Assembly (NCBI GenBank): GCA_037962975.1
Contig: CM075669.1
Location: 111,244,501 to 111,308,500 of the forward strand
Reading direction: 5' to 3'
From: Clitoria ternatea
Lineage: Eukaryota; Streptophyta; Magnoliopsida; Fabales; Fabaceae
Length of the DNA stretch: 64,000 nucleotides
A model generated the notes under the pieces. It ran no database searches, was not told the DNA's origin, and saw nothing but the letters and a program-made list of their open reading frames with translations. Shown one piece after another: positions 21,806 to 32,710 of the stretch (position 1 is the stretch's first letter; each line of letters begins with the position of its first letter). A program made the position numbers and the translations under genes.

Positions 21806-23456
21806 ATTCTGACCCCTTTACCAATGGTCCATGCTCAACTAGAAAGGATTGGCCTAATAGAAAAGAAGTTTGATGAACCATCATTCAAGCGGGTTCTCCA
21901 AGAATTGATGGATGCACAGTTAATACAGGTCTAGACAAAGAGGGAAAACTCATCTGTGCTAATGGCAAATGATGATCCATTGATCCCAATCCCAAAACCC
22001 CTTATCATTCATTATACTAAGGAACCAACAAGTACTCCAAGGGTAACTATCCAAGTCCCTTCTCCTTTTCCTTACAAGGATAACAGGGCAATACCCTGGA
22101 AGTACACAGCAGAGGTCATACAAGACAACACAAAGGAAGGTGCTTCAGGGACATTTGTGACTAATGTTTCTGGGATTGGTGGAATGATACGGAGTGGAAG
22201 GATCTATATCCTTTGAAGGGAGAAAATAGTAGATGAACGCAATGGTGAAAAGAATGCAGTAATAAAGGAGCATGAAGAATGTAAGAAAGGGGTGTCTGAT
22301 GAAGAAATTGGAGAGTTTCTGAAAATCATTCGGCAAAGTGAATATATAGTGGTCGACCAACTAAATAAGACTCCTGCTAAAATATCACTGTTGTCTTTGT
22401 TAATGAACTCAGAACCTCATAGAAAAGTACTGATGAAAGTTTTAAATGAAGCACATGTTTCCCATGACATCACAGTAGACAATCTGGATGGGATTGTAGG
22501 TAGCATTGTTGCCAATAATTACTTGACTTTTACCGATGATGAAATTCCATCTGAAGGGACTGGTCACAACAAAGCTCTGCATATCTAGTAGACAATGGCT
22601 CTTCTCTAAATGTGATGCCTATGGTTACATTAACAAAGCTTCCATTTGATTCATCACACATGAGAGCAAGCAATACAATAGTAAGAGCTTTCGATGGAAC
22701 GAGAAGAGAAGTCATTGGGGAAATTGAGCTACCTGTGCAAATTGGCCCTTATACCTTCACTATCCCTTTCCAAGTGATGGATATTGCACTTGCATATAGT
22801 TGTTTACTGGGACGCCCTTGGATACACTCTGCTGGGGTAGTGCCTTCCATGCTGCATCAAAAAATTAAATTCATTGTAGACAACAAGTTGGTAATTGTAA
22901 GAGGGAAAGAAGATTTAATGGTGACCCAACCAATGACCACTCCCTATATTGAAGCAGACGAAGCGTCATTAGAAACATCATTCCAATCCTTGGAGATTGC
23001 TAATACAAGTTATATCAAAGAAGGGTGGGTACTCCCTACCCCACGCTTGTCGGGACCATCTGTCATTGCTGCCAGAGCGATGTTAGAAGGAGGTTACTAC
23101 TCAAGTATGGAGAATAAAATACAATGAGAAAACATCTTTGACTTCCTTAACCCCTATGATAATAAAGATAGGTATGGTTTGGGATACAGACCTACCAAAA
23201 TTGACAAAAGAAGAGTAGTTGAGGAAAAGAAAAAGAGAAGAAGGGCAAGACTAGAGAACCGAGAGCCAAAGACTAAGAGGATCCCCTTTTGCCATATCAG
23301 TCAAAGTTTCAAAAATCCTAGTTTCTTTCATGCTGATTAGATAGCTGCTGTGCAGGAAAAGTCGCCAGAGGACGACCATACTTTGGTGTACCCAGTACCA
23401 CCAAGCTTCAAGCTAAACAATTGGGAGATCACTGAGTTACCTGTAGTTTTTTCAAA
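21806..23456 (+). pseudogene. Element A gag-pol linker and aspartic protease
   Basis: A linker (to about 22590) in several open pieces includes SGIGGMIRSGRIY and a GTGHNKALHI segment known just before the Ogre protease. The protease core follows: VDNGSSLNVMP (catalytic D in the VDNGSS motif, encoded near 22588), then VQIGPYTFTIPFQVMDI and the SCLLGRPWIHSAG signature of retroviral-type proteases. The exon ends LPVVFSK at 23456, where a GT donor begins. Stops at 22214, 22586 and 23125 show decay. Role: processing of the Gag-Pol polyprotein in functional relatives. Confidence 0.78.
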
Positions 23457-23738
23457 GTAATTATTGTAGCACCCTCTATAACCTTTGCCTGAGGTTTTAG
23501 GATGTTTATTTGAATAAAAGGCAAAACATTTCAGTTGTTGATTGATGCATTTTTTGTTTCCTTTCATTTTATTTTATTATTTCATTTTGTTTTTCTTCTT
23601 TCTCCTTTCTTCTCCTTTTTTTCCTTTCCATTATTCGCTTTGATTTTTGCTTTTTTTGTTGCTCATAAATAAATATTTCTTTTCTCTTCTCTTTCTTTTT
23701 CCATAATTATCTCATTGTTATTTTTAAAATAAATCCAG
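23457..23738 (+). other. Intron between protease and RT of element A (282 bp)
   Basis: Donor TCAAA/GTAATT and acceptor AAATCCAG/GTCTG bound a T-rich stretch (pyrimidine runs 23570-23710) full of stops. Removing it joins AA and G into a lysine codon and keeps the frame from LPVVFS into SESNVSENN, so phase supports the call. An intron at this place is a known feature of Ogre elements, where partial splicing is thought to set the ratio of Gag to Pol. Element B keeps a homologous segment at about 10740-10957. Confidence 0.82.
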
Positions 23739-25379
23739 GTCTGAAAGTAATGTTTCTGAAAATAACTTTCAATTGTCTACAAACTATGACTTTGATAGCC
23801 CCAGTAACCGAACAGAAGAAGAAGACAAAATTGAATGGGAACTTCCTATTGAACTAAGGAGATTGGTGGACCACGAAGATAAGGAAATAGTTCCTCATCA
23901 AGAGGTAATTGAGATAATCAACTTAGGAACTGAACATGATAAAAGGGAAGTAAAGATTGGCACCATGATAAAAGAAGAAAATCATGCAAACTTAGTCCAA
24001 CTCTTGGTTGAGTTTGTCAATGTTTTTGCATGGTCCTACCATGATATGCCTGGGCTTGATGAAAGCATTGTAGAACACAGGCTACCTTTGAAGCCTGAAT
24101 ACCCCCCAGTAAAGCAAAAGTTAAGAAGAATGAAACCAGACATGTCCTTGAAAATTAAGGAGGAAGTGCAAAAGCAGTTAGATGTTGGGTTCTTAACATT
24201 TCCACTTACCCTGAATGGGTGGCAAACATTGTACCGGTGCCTAAGAAAGATGGAAAGGTTCGTATGTGTGTTGACTATCGAGATTTGAATCGTGCTAGTC
24301 CTAAGGATGACTTTCCTCTCCCTCACATTGATGTCCTGGTAGATAACACTGCCAATCATGCCTTCTTTTCCTTTATGGATGGCTTCTCAGGTTATAATCA
24401 AATCAAGTTGGCTGAGGTAGACATGGAGAAGACAACTTTTATCACTCCATGGGGGACTTTCTATTATAAGATGATGCCTTTCGGGCTTAAAAATACTGGG
24501 GCAACTTATCAAATACCCATGGTGACACTCTTCCATGAAATGATACATAAAGAGATTGAGGTTTATGTTGATGACATGATTGCCAAGTCCAAAACAGAGG
24601 AGGAACATGTGGATAAGCTATGGAAGTTGTTTGAACGGCTTAGAAAATACCAGTTAAGACTCAACCCTGCAAAATGTACCTTCAGCGTAAAATCTGGTAA
24701 ATTGTTGGGATTTGTTGTTAGCCAAAAGGGAATAGAAGTGGATCCAGATAAGGTCAGAGCTATCATTGAAATGCCTACCCCCAATACCGAAAAAGAAATA
24801 CGAGGATTCTTGGGACGATTAAATTACATTGCTCGGTTTATCTCACAGTTGACTGCTACATGCGAGCCAATATTCAAACTATTGAAGAAAAATCAACCCA
24901 CACGGTGGAACAATAAATGCCAAAAAAGTTTCGATAAGATAAAAACTTTTTTGCAAAATCCACCAGTACTAGTGCCACCCAGGCTGGGAAAACCTCTTAT
25001 AATGTACCTTACAGTACTAGACCAGTCGATGGGATGCGTTCTGGGGCAACAAGATGAGACAGGGAGAAAGGAACGGGCCATTTATTATCTAAGTAAAAAG
25101 TTTACAGATTGTGAATCCAGATACTCCTTGGTAGAACGAACATGTTGTGCTTTAGCATGGGCAGCTAAAAATTTACGACAGTACATGTTAAACAACACTA
25201 CTTGGTTAATTTCTAAAATTGACCCTATCAAGTATATTTTTGAAAAGCCAGCCTTGACAGGACGAATCGTTTGATGGCAAATGTTACTGTCAGAATATGA
25301 CCTTATTTATGTTACTCAGAAGGCGATTAAGGGAAGTGCTCTGGCTGATCATCTAGCCCACCACCCTCTGGATGATTAA
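23739..25379 (+). pseudogene. Element A reverse transcriptase and RNase H
   Basis: After the intron the frame runs to a frameshift at about 24220 and continues to 25274. RT signatures are VPVPKKDGKVRMCVDYRDLN, FMDGFSGYNQI and the catalytic YVDDMI (near 24570). After RT come the connection GFLGRLNYIARFI and RNase H with VLGQQDETGRKERAIYYLSKKF and SLVERTCCALAWA. TGG has become TGA at 25272-25274, after which the same frame continues for about 35 codons to TAA near 25379 (the YVTQKAIKGSALADHLA stretch ends RNase H). Enzyme for cDNA synthesis in the virus-like particle; inactive here. Confidence 0.88.
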
Positions 25380-25455
25380 CAATCCATGCATCATGAGTTC
25401 CCTGATGAAGATATCATGGTAATGTCTCAAGAAGAACCTCAGAATGGTAAAAAGT

Positions 25456-27182
25456 AGAAGTTATGGTTCGACAGTGCATCGAACACCTTAGGACATGGGG
25501 TCAGAATATTGTTAATCACCCCAGAAGAATAATTCATTCCCATCACGACTCGCTTATGCTTTGATTGTACAAATAATGTGGCCGAATATAAAGCATGCAC
25601 ATTAGGCGTCCTAGCCGCTATCGATGCCAATGCAAGGATTTTAGAAGTATATGAGGATTCTGCTTTGGTCATCCACCAATTGAAAGGAGAATGGGAGACC
25701 AGGGATGATAAATTGATCCCTTATCAAAGCTATATTTTGAAAATGGCCGAACACTTTGAAGAAATTACCTTTCATCATGTCCCTAGAACAAATAATCAGT
25801 TGGCAGACGCTTTGGCCACCTTATCCTCAATGTTTGACGTCAATCAAGGTAATGATATGCCTCTGATTAAAATTCAGACACGTGGCCAACCTGCATATTG
25901 CCACCTGGTAGAAGAAGAGTTGGAAGAACGACCTTGGTACTATGACATCAAGTGTTACCTCTTGAATAAAGAATATCCTCTAGATGCCTCTGAAAATGAT
26001 AAGAGAACCTTGAGAAGGCTAGCATCCAATTTCCTTATAAGCGGGAACGTGCTTTATAAAAGGAACTATGATATGGTCCTACTTCGATGCGTTGATACTA
26101 CAGAAGCGAGTCAAATAATGAAGGAAGTTCACGAGGGTTCCTTCGGGACACACATGAATGGTCATACCATGGCTCGAAAAATTCTAAGGGCTGGTTATTT
26201 TTGGTTAACCATGGAGTCAGATTGTTTTCAATATGTCAGAAGATGCCACAAATGTCAAACTTATGCTGATAATATTAATGCCCCACCAATGCCCTTGAAT
26301 GTCATAACATCTCCGTGGCCATTCTCAATGTGGGGGATGGATGTTATTAGGCCTATCAAACCCAAAGCCTCTAATAGTCATCGTTTCATTCTAGTCGCGA
26401 TAGACTATTTTTCAAAATGGGTTGAAGCTGCATCATACATCAATGTTACCAGAAATATGGTAATCAAGTTCATTAAAAAAAGACTTGATTTGTCATTATA
26501 GGTTGCCGAGTAAAATTATAACGGACAACACGTTAAATTTGAATAATAAGATGATGAAAGAGCTATGTGAAACTTTCAAGGTCCAACATCATAACTCATG
26601 TTCGTATCGGCTAAAGATGAATGGGGCGGTAGAAGCAGCAAATAAAAACATTAAAAAAATATTCAGAAAATGGTGGTAACATTTAGGGATTGGCATGAAA
26701 TGCTTCCGTTTGCCTTACATGGGTATCGCACTACTATTTATACTTTAACTGGGGCAACCCCTTTTTCCTTGGTGTATGGTATGCAGGCAGTGTTACCATT
26801 TAGGGTAGAAATTCCCTCCTTGTGTGTCCTACAAGAAGTCGAATTGGAAGAAGCTGAATGGGTTCAAACAAGGTTTGAACAACTTAATTTGATCAAAGAA
26901 AAAAGACTGATGGCCCTCTGTCATGGTCAGCTATATCAAAAAAGAATGAAAAAGGCTCATGAAAAGAAGGTTCGTCCTAGGGAATTTCATGAGGGAGACT
27001 TAGTGCTTAAAAAGATATTGCCGGTTCAAAAAGATCATCGAGGGAAATGGATGCCAAATTACCAAGGTCCTTATGTCGTCAAGAAAGCTTTCTCAGGAGG
27101 AGCTCTCATTCTCACCAACATGGATGGTGAAGAGCTTTCCTACCCAGTGAATTCAGATGCTGTCAAGAAATATTATGCTTAA
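25456..27182 (+). pseudogene. Element A second RNase H and integrase
   Basis: 25456-25850 matches the additional, archaeal-like RNase H of Tat/Ogre elements (WFDSASNTLGHGV, NNVAEYKACTLGVLAA, PRTNNQLADALATLSSM), with a stop at 25530. Integrase follows: HHCC zinc finger (HEGSFGTHMNGHTMARKIL with CHKCQ near 26250), the first catalytic aspartate in WGMDV, a frame break near 26485-26501, the second in IITDN and the glutamate in NGAVEAANK. A further frame break lies near 26675. The C-terminal chromatin-binding-like segment with GPYVVKKAF ends at TAA 27180-27182. Stops and frameshifts make it inactive. Confidence 0.85.
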
Positions 27183-27193
27183 AAAAAAGAGCC

Positions 27194-27294
27194 CGTTAGG
27201 TCGAAAACCCGTGAGGGCAATCTAGGCAAAAGTTAGGGCTTTGGAAAAGAAAATGAAGCGTCTGCTAGGTTGAAAACCCGAAAGGGCAACCTAG
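27194..27294 (+). promoter_or_regulatory. Two post-pol hairpins of element A
   Basis: Twelve bases after the pol stop a degenerate copy (GTTAGGTCG ... CAATCTAGG, loop AAAACCCGTGAGGG) is followed by a perfect one: CTAGGTTG (27265-27272) with CAACCTAG (27287-27294), loop AAAACCCGAAAGGG. Both are followed by GCAAAA. The structure is shared with element B (11962-11991) with a compensatory change. The function is unknown. Confidence 0.7.
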
Positions 27295-27299
27295 GCAAA

Positions 27300-27790
27300 A
27301 AATAAAGCTCAGAAGGTTAGTAGCAAAGGCATATGAACATTCAGAGGTAGTCATTGTTCTAAAGTTTGGCTAGCGGGTATAACAAAGTCATAGTTCGGGA
27401 AGAATGTCAGTTAATCTTAGGGATATAACTACTCGGAATTTGTTTCACTGGATTCTTATCTATTTTTTTATACCATAAACAATTCTTTGTTGTTATCATT
27501 GAATTATCCTTTTTTTTATTTTGTTTATGAGCATGCATAGGTTAGCACCTGAAATGTTAATAACAAAATAAGTGCTACAGTTACGTTAATGGGTAACAAA
27601 GTAATCCCATATGTGACGTTAGTGAGTTACCGATTATTTCACTGCAAACAAAGCAAACATCAAGCACTGCCGTGTCTCTTTTAAAAAGAAAGGAACGCCA
27701 AATCAAGCCTAGCCAAATTAGAGAATACTAAGGTTGCGCTAATGATGGGGAATCAGATTGGCTATAAATTTCTAACAACGAGTCGTCTTC
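27300..27790 (+). other. Element A 3' UTR, unique part
   Basis: No coding potential. The sequence is unique within the window, with AT-rich stretches, and leads into the minisatellite. Confidence 0.5.
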
Positions 27791-27794
27791 TGTT

Positions 27795-28670
27795 TCTAAA
27801 ATTGTGTTAAATTTCTGCAACTGTGTTAAATTCCTGCGCCTGTGTTAAATTTCTACACCTGTGTTAAGTTTCTGCAACTGTGTTAAATTTCCTGCAACTG
27901 TGTTAAATTTCCGCAACTGTGTTAAATTTCTGTAACTGTGTTAAATTTCTGCAACTGTGTTAAATTGCTGCAACTGTGTTAAATTTCTGCACTTGTGTTA
28001 AATTTTTGCAACTGTGTTAAATTTTTACAACTGTGTTAAATTCCTGCACCTGTGTTAAGTTTCTGCAACTGTGTTAAATTTCTGCAATTGTGTTAAATTT
28101 TTGCAACTGTGTTAAATTCCTGCACCTGTGTTAAATTCCCGCACCTGTGTTAAATTTCTGCACCTGTGTTAAAATTCTTGCAACTGTGTTAAATTTCTGT
28201 AACTGTGTTAAATTTTTGCAACTGTGTTAAATTCCTGCAACTGTGTTAAATTCCTGCAACTGTGTTAAAATTCCTGCACCTGTGTTAAATTCCCGCACCT
28301 GTGTTAAATTCCTGCACCTATGTTAAATTTCTGCAACTGTGTTAAAATTCCTGCACCTGTGTTAAAATTCCTGCACTTGTGTTAAGTTTCTGCACCTGTG
28401 TTAAATTCTTGCAACTGTGTTAAATTTCTGCAACTATGTTAAATTTCTGCAACTATGTTAAATTTCTATAATTGTGTTAAAATTCCTGCACCTGTGTTAA
28501 ATTCTTGCAACTATGTTAAATTTCTACAACCGTGTTAAATTTTCGCACTGTGTTAAGTTTCTGCAAATGTGTTAAGTTTCTACAAATGTGGTAAGTTTCT
28601 ACAAATGTATTAAGTTTCTGCAAATGTGTTAAATTTTTGCACTGTATCTTTCAATGTGTTAAACTCATGC
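27795..28670 (+). repeat. 19-bp minisatellite in the A 3' UTR
   Basis: Roughly 45 tandem copies of a 19-bp unit (CTGCAACTGTGTTAAATTT), with variants CACCTGTG, TACAAATG and occasional 18- or 20-bp units. Diversity rises toward the right end, as expected for old array edges. Ogre 3' UTRs are known sources of such tandem repeats. Confidence 0.9.
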
Positions 28671-28741
28671 ACGTGTTAAAATTCTACTTATGTTACATGT
28701 TTGCATTTCTTTCTATAATGCCACATGTGTTAAGTCTTTGC

Positions 28742-28990
28742 CTATCTTAAATTCTTAATGTATGTGTCGTACGTGTTCTGTTTCCTATCATATGTGTTGT
28801 ATGTGCTTCTTGACATATGTGTCGTATGTGTTGTGTTTCTTGCCGTATGGATCGTATGTATTGTGTTTCCTATCATATGTGTCATATATGCTGTGTTTCC
28901 TGCCGTATGTGTCATATGTGCTTCTTGCCATATGTGTCGTATATGCTGTGTTTCCTGTTGTATGTACCGTATATGCCCCCATTGTTCTTG
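28742..28990 (+). repeat. CATATGTGTCGTATGTG repeat array in the A 3' UTR
   Basis: About eight units of roughly 30 bp around TATGTGTCGTATGTGCTGTG and TTTCCTGCC, with a shorter variant lacking the TTTCC part. All six frames stay open over much of it, so several artefactual ORFs overlap here (both strands, 28742-29034). No protein is supported. Confidence 0.8.
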
Positions 28991-29183
28991 CAAAAGTTCT
29001 GCCTCCCATCATGAGCATTAAATTTTTTCGCTGACTCTATTCTCCACCCTTTGTGTGTTAAATTTCTGGTAGTATATGTCATTGTCAATTTTTTGTGTCT
29101 GGCACTCATGGTTGCTTTGAGACCCCAGACAAAATTAGTTCGCTTAGTCTTTACTTATGCCTTACTACAATGTAGTAAGAAAT

Positions 29184-29198
29184 AAGTAAAGAGGGGCA
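29184..29198 (+). other. Polypurine tract of element A
   Basis: AAGTAAAGAGGGGCA lies just upstream of the 3' LTR and is identical to the tract of element B. It primes plus-strand synthesis in LTR retrotransposons. Confidence 0.78.
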
Positions 29199-29201
29199 AG
29201 C

Positions 29202-30849
29202 TCTTGCAACCAAATTTTGTCTGGTATAGTTAAATTTTTTAAAATAATTAAGATAAAGAATTTAAATTTTAAATAAGATTTAAAATTCAAATTTGGTTAT
29301 CAGATATTTTAAAATTTAATTGCAAAATTGGTTACCAGATATTTTAAGATAAAGATAAGATTTAAAATTCAAATTTAGTTATCAGATATTTAAAAAATCT
29401 AGATAAGATTACAAAATTAGTTACCAGATATTTTAAGATAAAGATAAGGTTCAAAATTCAAATTTAGTTCAGATAAGATTCCAAAGTGGTTATCAGATTT
29501 TTTAGCTATCAGATAAATCAGATTTTTTAGTTAACAGATAAATGATAAAATATTTACTTTTGTTATCAGATTTTTAATTAAATAAAATTTAAATATCAAA
29601 ATTTTCTTGGGCCTTAGGGTTTCCTTTTTGCCTATAAATAGCACAGTATTTTTTAAAGGGGGCTGGCGGTGGCGAAATTAAATTCGGTAAAGGAAAGAAA
29701 GCTTGGTTCCATAAAGGTACGTCTTTTTTTTCTTAAGCTGGTGTGATTTTATTCTTCCTTTTTCACTTCTGTATAGCAATTGCGTTACATAAAGGACAGA
29801 AGGCTCCGTTTCTTCTTTTCTCTAATAGGCCCATATCCTCTAAATTATTAAAAATCAGTTTATGCTTGCCTGATTTCAATTTATTGACTAATGTATTGCG
29901 TGCATGGTTTTGCGTGAAATGGTTATAGCCAACGCATGTTTACTGTGAGCATGATTTTTAATATGCATATATATTAAACAAAACTCACGTAAATACATTA
30001 TAGGCGTAACATTGATTTTTAAATTGAAATGGCCCTGATGTTGCATGAATGTTTTTTAATATCAATTCTTAAAAAATGTAGCAACATAGATTCTGATGGT
30101 GTAATGACATATATTACCTTAATGAAATTTATTCAACTAACTACATGAACAACTTTATTGGTATAATGGGATACATTATATCAATAAAATTATTTTAAAA
30201 ATTATAAGAACAATTTTATTAATGTAATGGGATACATTACATTAATAAAGTGGCTCTTAAAATTACAAAACAATTTTATTAGTGTATTGGGATAAATTAC
30301 ATTAACAAAGTTTACTCTAAAATTACATAAATAATTTTATTGGTATAGTGGGATACACTACCCCAATAAAGTTGTTCTAAAAAATCATATAGGCATCGTG
30401 GGATACATGGTACCGATTAATAAAAAAATTAAAATCATAAAAGTAATTTCTAACAAGAACTACGTAATCCTGATTTCCCATTGCACCTGGGAATACGTAG
30501 GAGCAAGATTCAATCTTGTCGGGCCCATTTTCTCTAAAAATTAATTTTCTTTTTTATGTAAATATTTATTTTTTAATTTTATCTTTTTATCATTGAGTCA
30601 CTTTTAGATTATCAAAAATAATTATACAATTTAATGAAGGTACTGTTCCTTTGGAACAGGCAAATAGGGGTGCTAATACCTTCCCTATTCGTAACCAACT
30701 CCCGAACCTAGAGCTCTAAAGGGTTTTTTTAATATTTTACCCTTTTAAAATAAAACAAAAATCTTGGTGGCGACTCCACATCTTTTTATAATTTATTTTC
30801 AAAAATCAAATTTGAGGGAATCGTTATCCGGTCGTTCCATGTCGCGACA
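29202..30849 (+). repeat. Element A 3' LTR
   Basis: Copy of 1159-2795 with few differences: first bases TCTTGCAACC instead of TGTTGCTACC, and about 15 extra bases near 30545-30590. It ends CGCGACA and is followed by TTATT (30850-30854), the target duplication. TATA box at 29633-29640; hairpin array at about 30095-30430. Confidence 0.92.
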
Positions 30850-32339
30850 TTATTCACTAAATGAATTACATTTAATTATATTTACTTATATTTTAAGAAA
30901 TAAATTATTATTTATATTTAAAAATAAAAGTAACTTAAGATTTACAATTAAGACTTAAAACCAACTATTGAAATCTTGACCGATAGATATACCTTAAAAG
31001 GTTATCTGTAAGAATTTAAACTCAAGTCAAAACTACACATGGCTTACCTTTTAGATAAAGTATTTAAAATTTTTTAAGAAATTTAAAATTCAGGATAATT
31101 CATTTTTTATGATTCTTAAAATTCAACCTTCTAACCCAATGATTGCAATGCTTTGATATTTATGCACCTAGTTTTTCTTGAACGTTTGAGAAAATATTAC
31201 CTAGTTTAAAATCCTAGTTTTTCTTTAATGTTTGAGAAAATATTACCTAGTTTCAAATTATTAGTACTAATGATATATGTTAGTAAATATAATATAATAT
31301 TTTTAAATTTTTCCAATTTCTATATTTATTAAACACGGGTCAATGATGTGTTAATTTTAGATCATGTATTATTTTCTACTACTGTTGTTACTCTTTTCTT
31401 ATTTGTATGCTATGACCGAAGAGATTTAAGTTTAGTGATTTTCTCTTGTGTTTGTCGCATGCTTTTCTATTTACACCTTAATGTCATTTGTATTTCTTAG
31501 TTTTCCATCAATTTCTTGGGTATTTTTTTCTATTACTTCTTACATTTAGTTTTTAAGATTATCTAGTTTTGTTTTTAGGTTTGAAGCATCCGGACAATTT
31601 TTTAAAAAAGCTATCATTTATAGGGTCTATGATTACTATTCTAATAAGGTCCATTTTTTTTTTCTAAAATAGATTTTTAATAAAGAAAAGAAAACACATA
31701 GGGTGGATCCCCAATAAGATATCCACAATTTAAAGGTTAATATTAATTTTTCATGTCATCTGAGACATTTAAGACTTTATTTGATGGTCAAACCGTTTCT
31801 AAATCATAAACTTATACATAGCGCAAGATGGTGCAGCCCGTATATTGACCAACTTTGTATATCCAAAGTACTCAACCATATTTTTATACATAGAGGAGGT
31901 TTTTTTTGTGTGGGACAAAGTAGCTAATATTAATTAAATGTAATTTATTTATATTTTGTATTTGGATTAAGTTGTGCATCTAAGTAGCTTTGCAATTTTT
32001 GGTGGCTTTCACCGTAAACAACATGCATAAGTTGTGTATTTGTACACAACATGCATAAATTAATTCGTTATTACAGATAATCAATTTGTTACATTTTTTA
32101 AAATAGTCCCACTCCATAGACCACCGCGTAAGTTAAACCTTTCGTTAGCTCCACTATTCAGACATTGTTTATTGTCTTAATCGAAGAAGTAGAGGAAAAA
32201 AACACAGAACCCCAATCGCACGCCCGCCCGATGGCAGTTTCAGGGATGTTTGGTTTGTAGTTGGGGAAATAGAGTTGAAAAAATGAAAAAAATTAATAAT
32301 TCAAACTAGGCAAGGGTAACTTTTGACTCACAATGAAAT
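30850..32339. other. AT-rich intergenic DNA
   Basis: No gene or clear element recognised. It is AT-rich, with a local duplication of CTAGTTTTTCTT-GAACGTTTGAGAAAATATTACCTAG (about 31170-31250). It is the right flank of the element A insertion. Confidence 0.5.
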
Positions 32340-32710
32340 GCTCTAACTCTGATAGCATGTTAAATTTGGGTATTGAGCCTAACTCAATCTTAAAAGCTAG
32401 CTCATAAAATGAAGATTACCCTCCACCTTATATACTTTTCATTGGTTATATCTCTAGTCAATGTGAGACTTTTTTAACACACTCACGCTTAGGAATGGAG
32501 TGTGGATGAATACAGGTGGCCCACGGGACTTATTAACACATCCCTTCACACTCAGGAATGAAACGCGGATAAATACGGGTGACGTGAGACTTATTAACAC
32601 ACCCCTCCGCGCTCAAGAATGGAGTGTGGATGAATACGGATGGTTGTGGGTCTTATAGAACACCCCCACACTCAAGAATGGAACGCGGACAACATGAGTG
32701 ACCCAACAAC
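32340..32710 (-). repeat. Remnant of a small LTR-type or TRIM-like repeat with a 60-bp tandem repeat
   Basis: CTCTGATAGCATGTTAAA (32347-32364) resembles the reverse complement of a tRNA-Met primer site (consensus GCTCTGATACCA) running into an LTR end. Next to it four units of about 60 bp (ACACTCA-GGAATGGAGTGTGGATGAATACGGGTG...ACTTATTAACAC) fill 32478-32700. Element borders were not found. Identification as an LTR remnant is tentative. Confidence 0.4.

Larger units (their letters stand above)
1159..30849 (+). mobile_element. Element A: Ogre-like Ty3/gypsy LTR retrotransposon
   Basis: Near-identical LTRs (1159-2795 and 29202-30849) flank a primer site, an extra ORF1, gag, protease, a pol intron, RT, RNase H, a second RNase H, integrase, a repeat-rich 3' UTR and a polypurine tract. 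The 5-bp target duplication TTATT (1154-1158 and 30850-30854) is perfect. Gene order, primer site and the PRO/RT intron are those known for Ogre elements of the Tat lineage. The total length is 29.7 kb, about 15.4 kb once nested element B and its duplicated site are removed. All coding parts carry stops or frameshifts, so it is not autonomous now. The assignment to Ogre rests on remembered family features, not on a search. Confidence 0.92.

Noticed and set aside
27795..28670. Possible CRISPR-like array
   Set aside because: Repeats are directly tandem without unique spacers, the sequence is plant nuclear DNA, and there are no cas genes.
28742..29034. Overlapping ORFs on both strands
   Set aside because: An array of about 30-bp units open in several frames; no gene signals.
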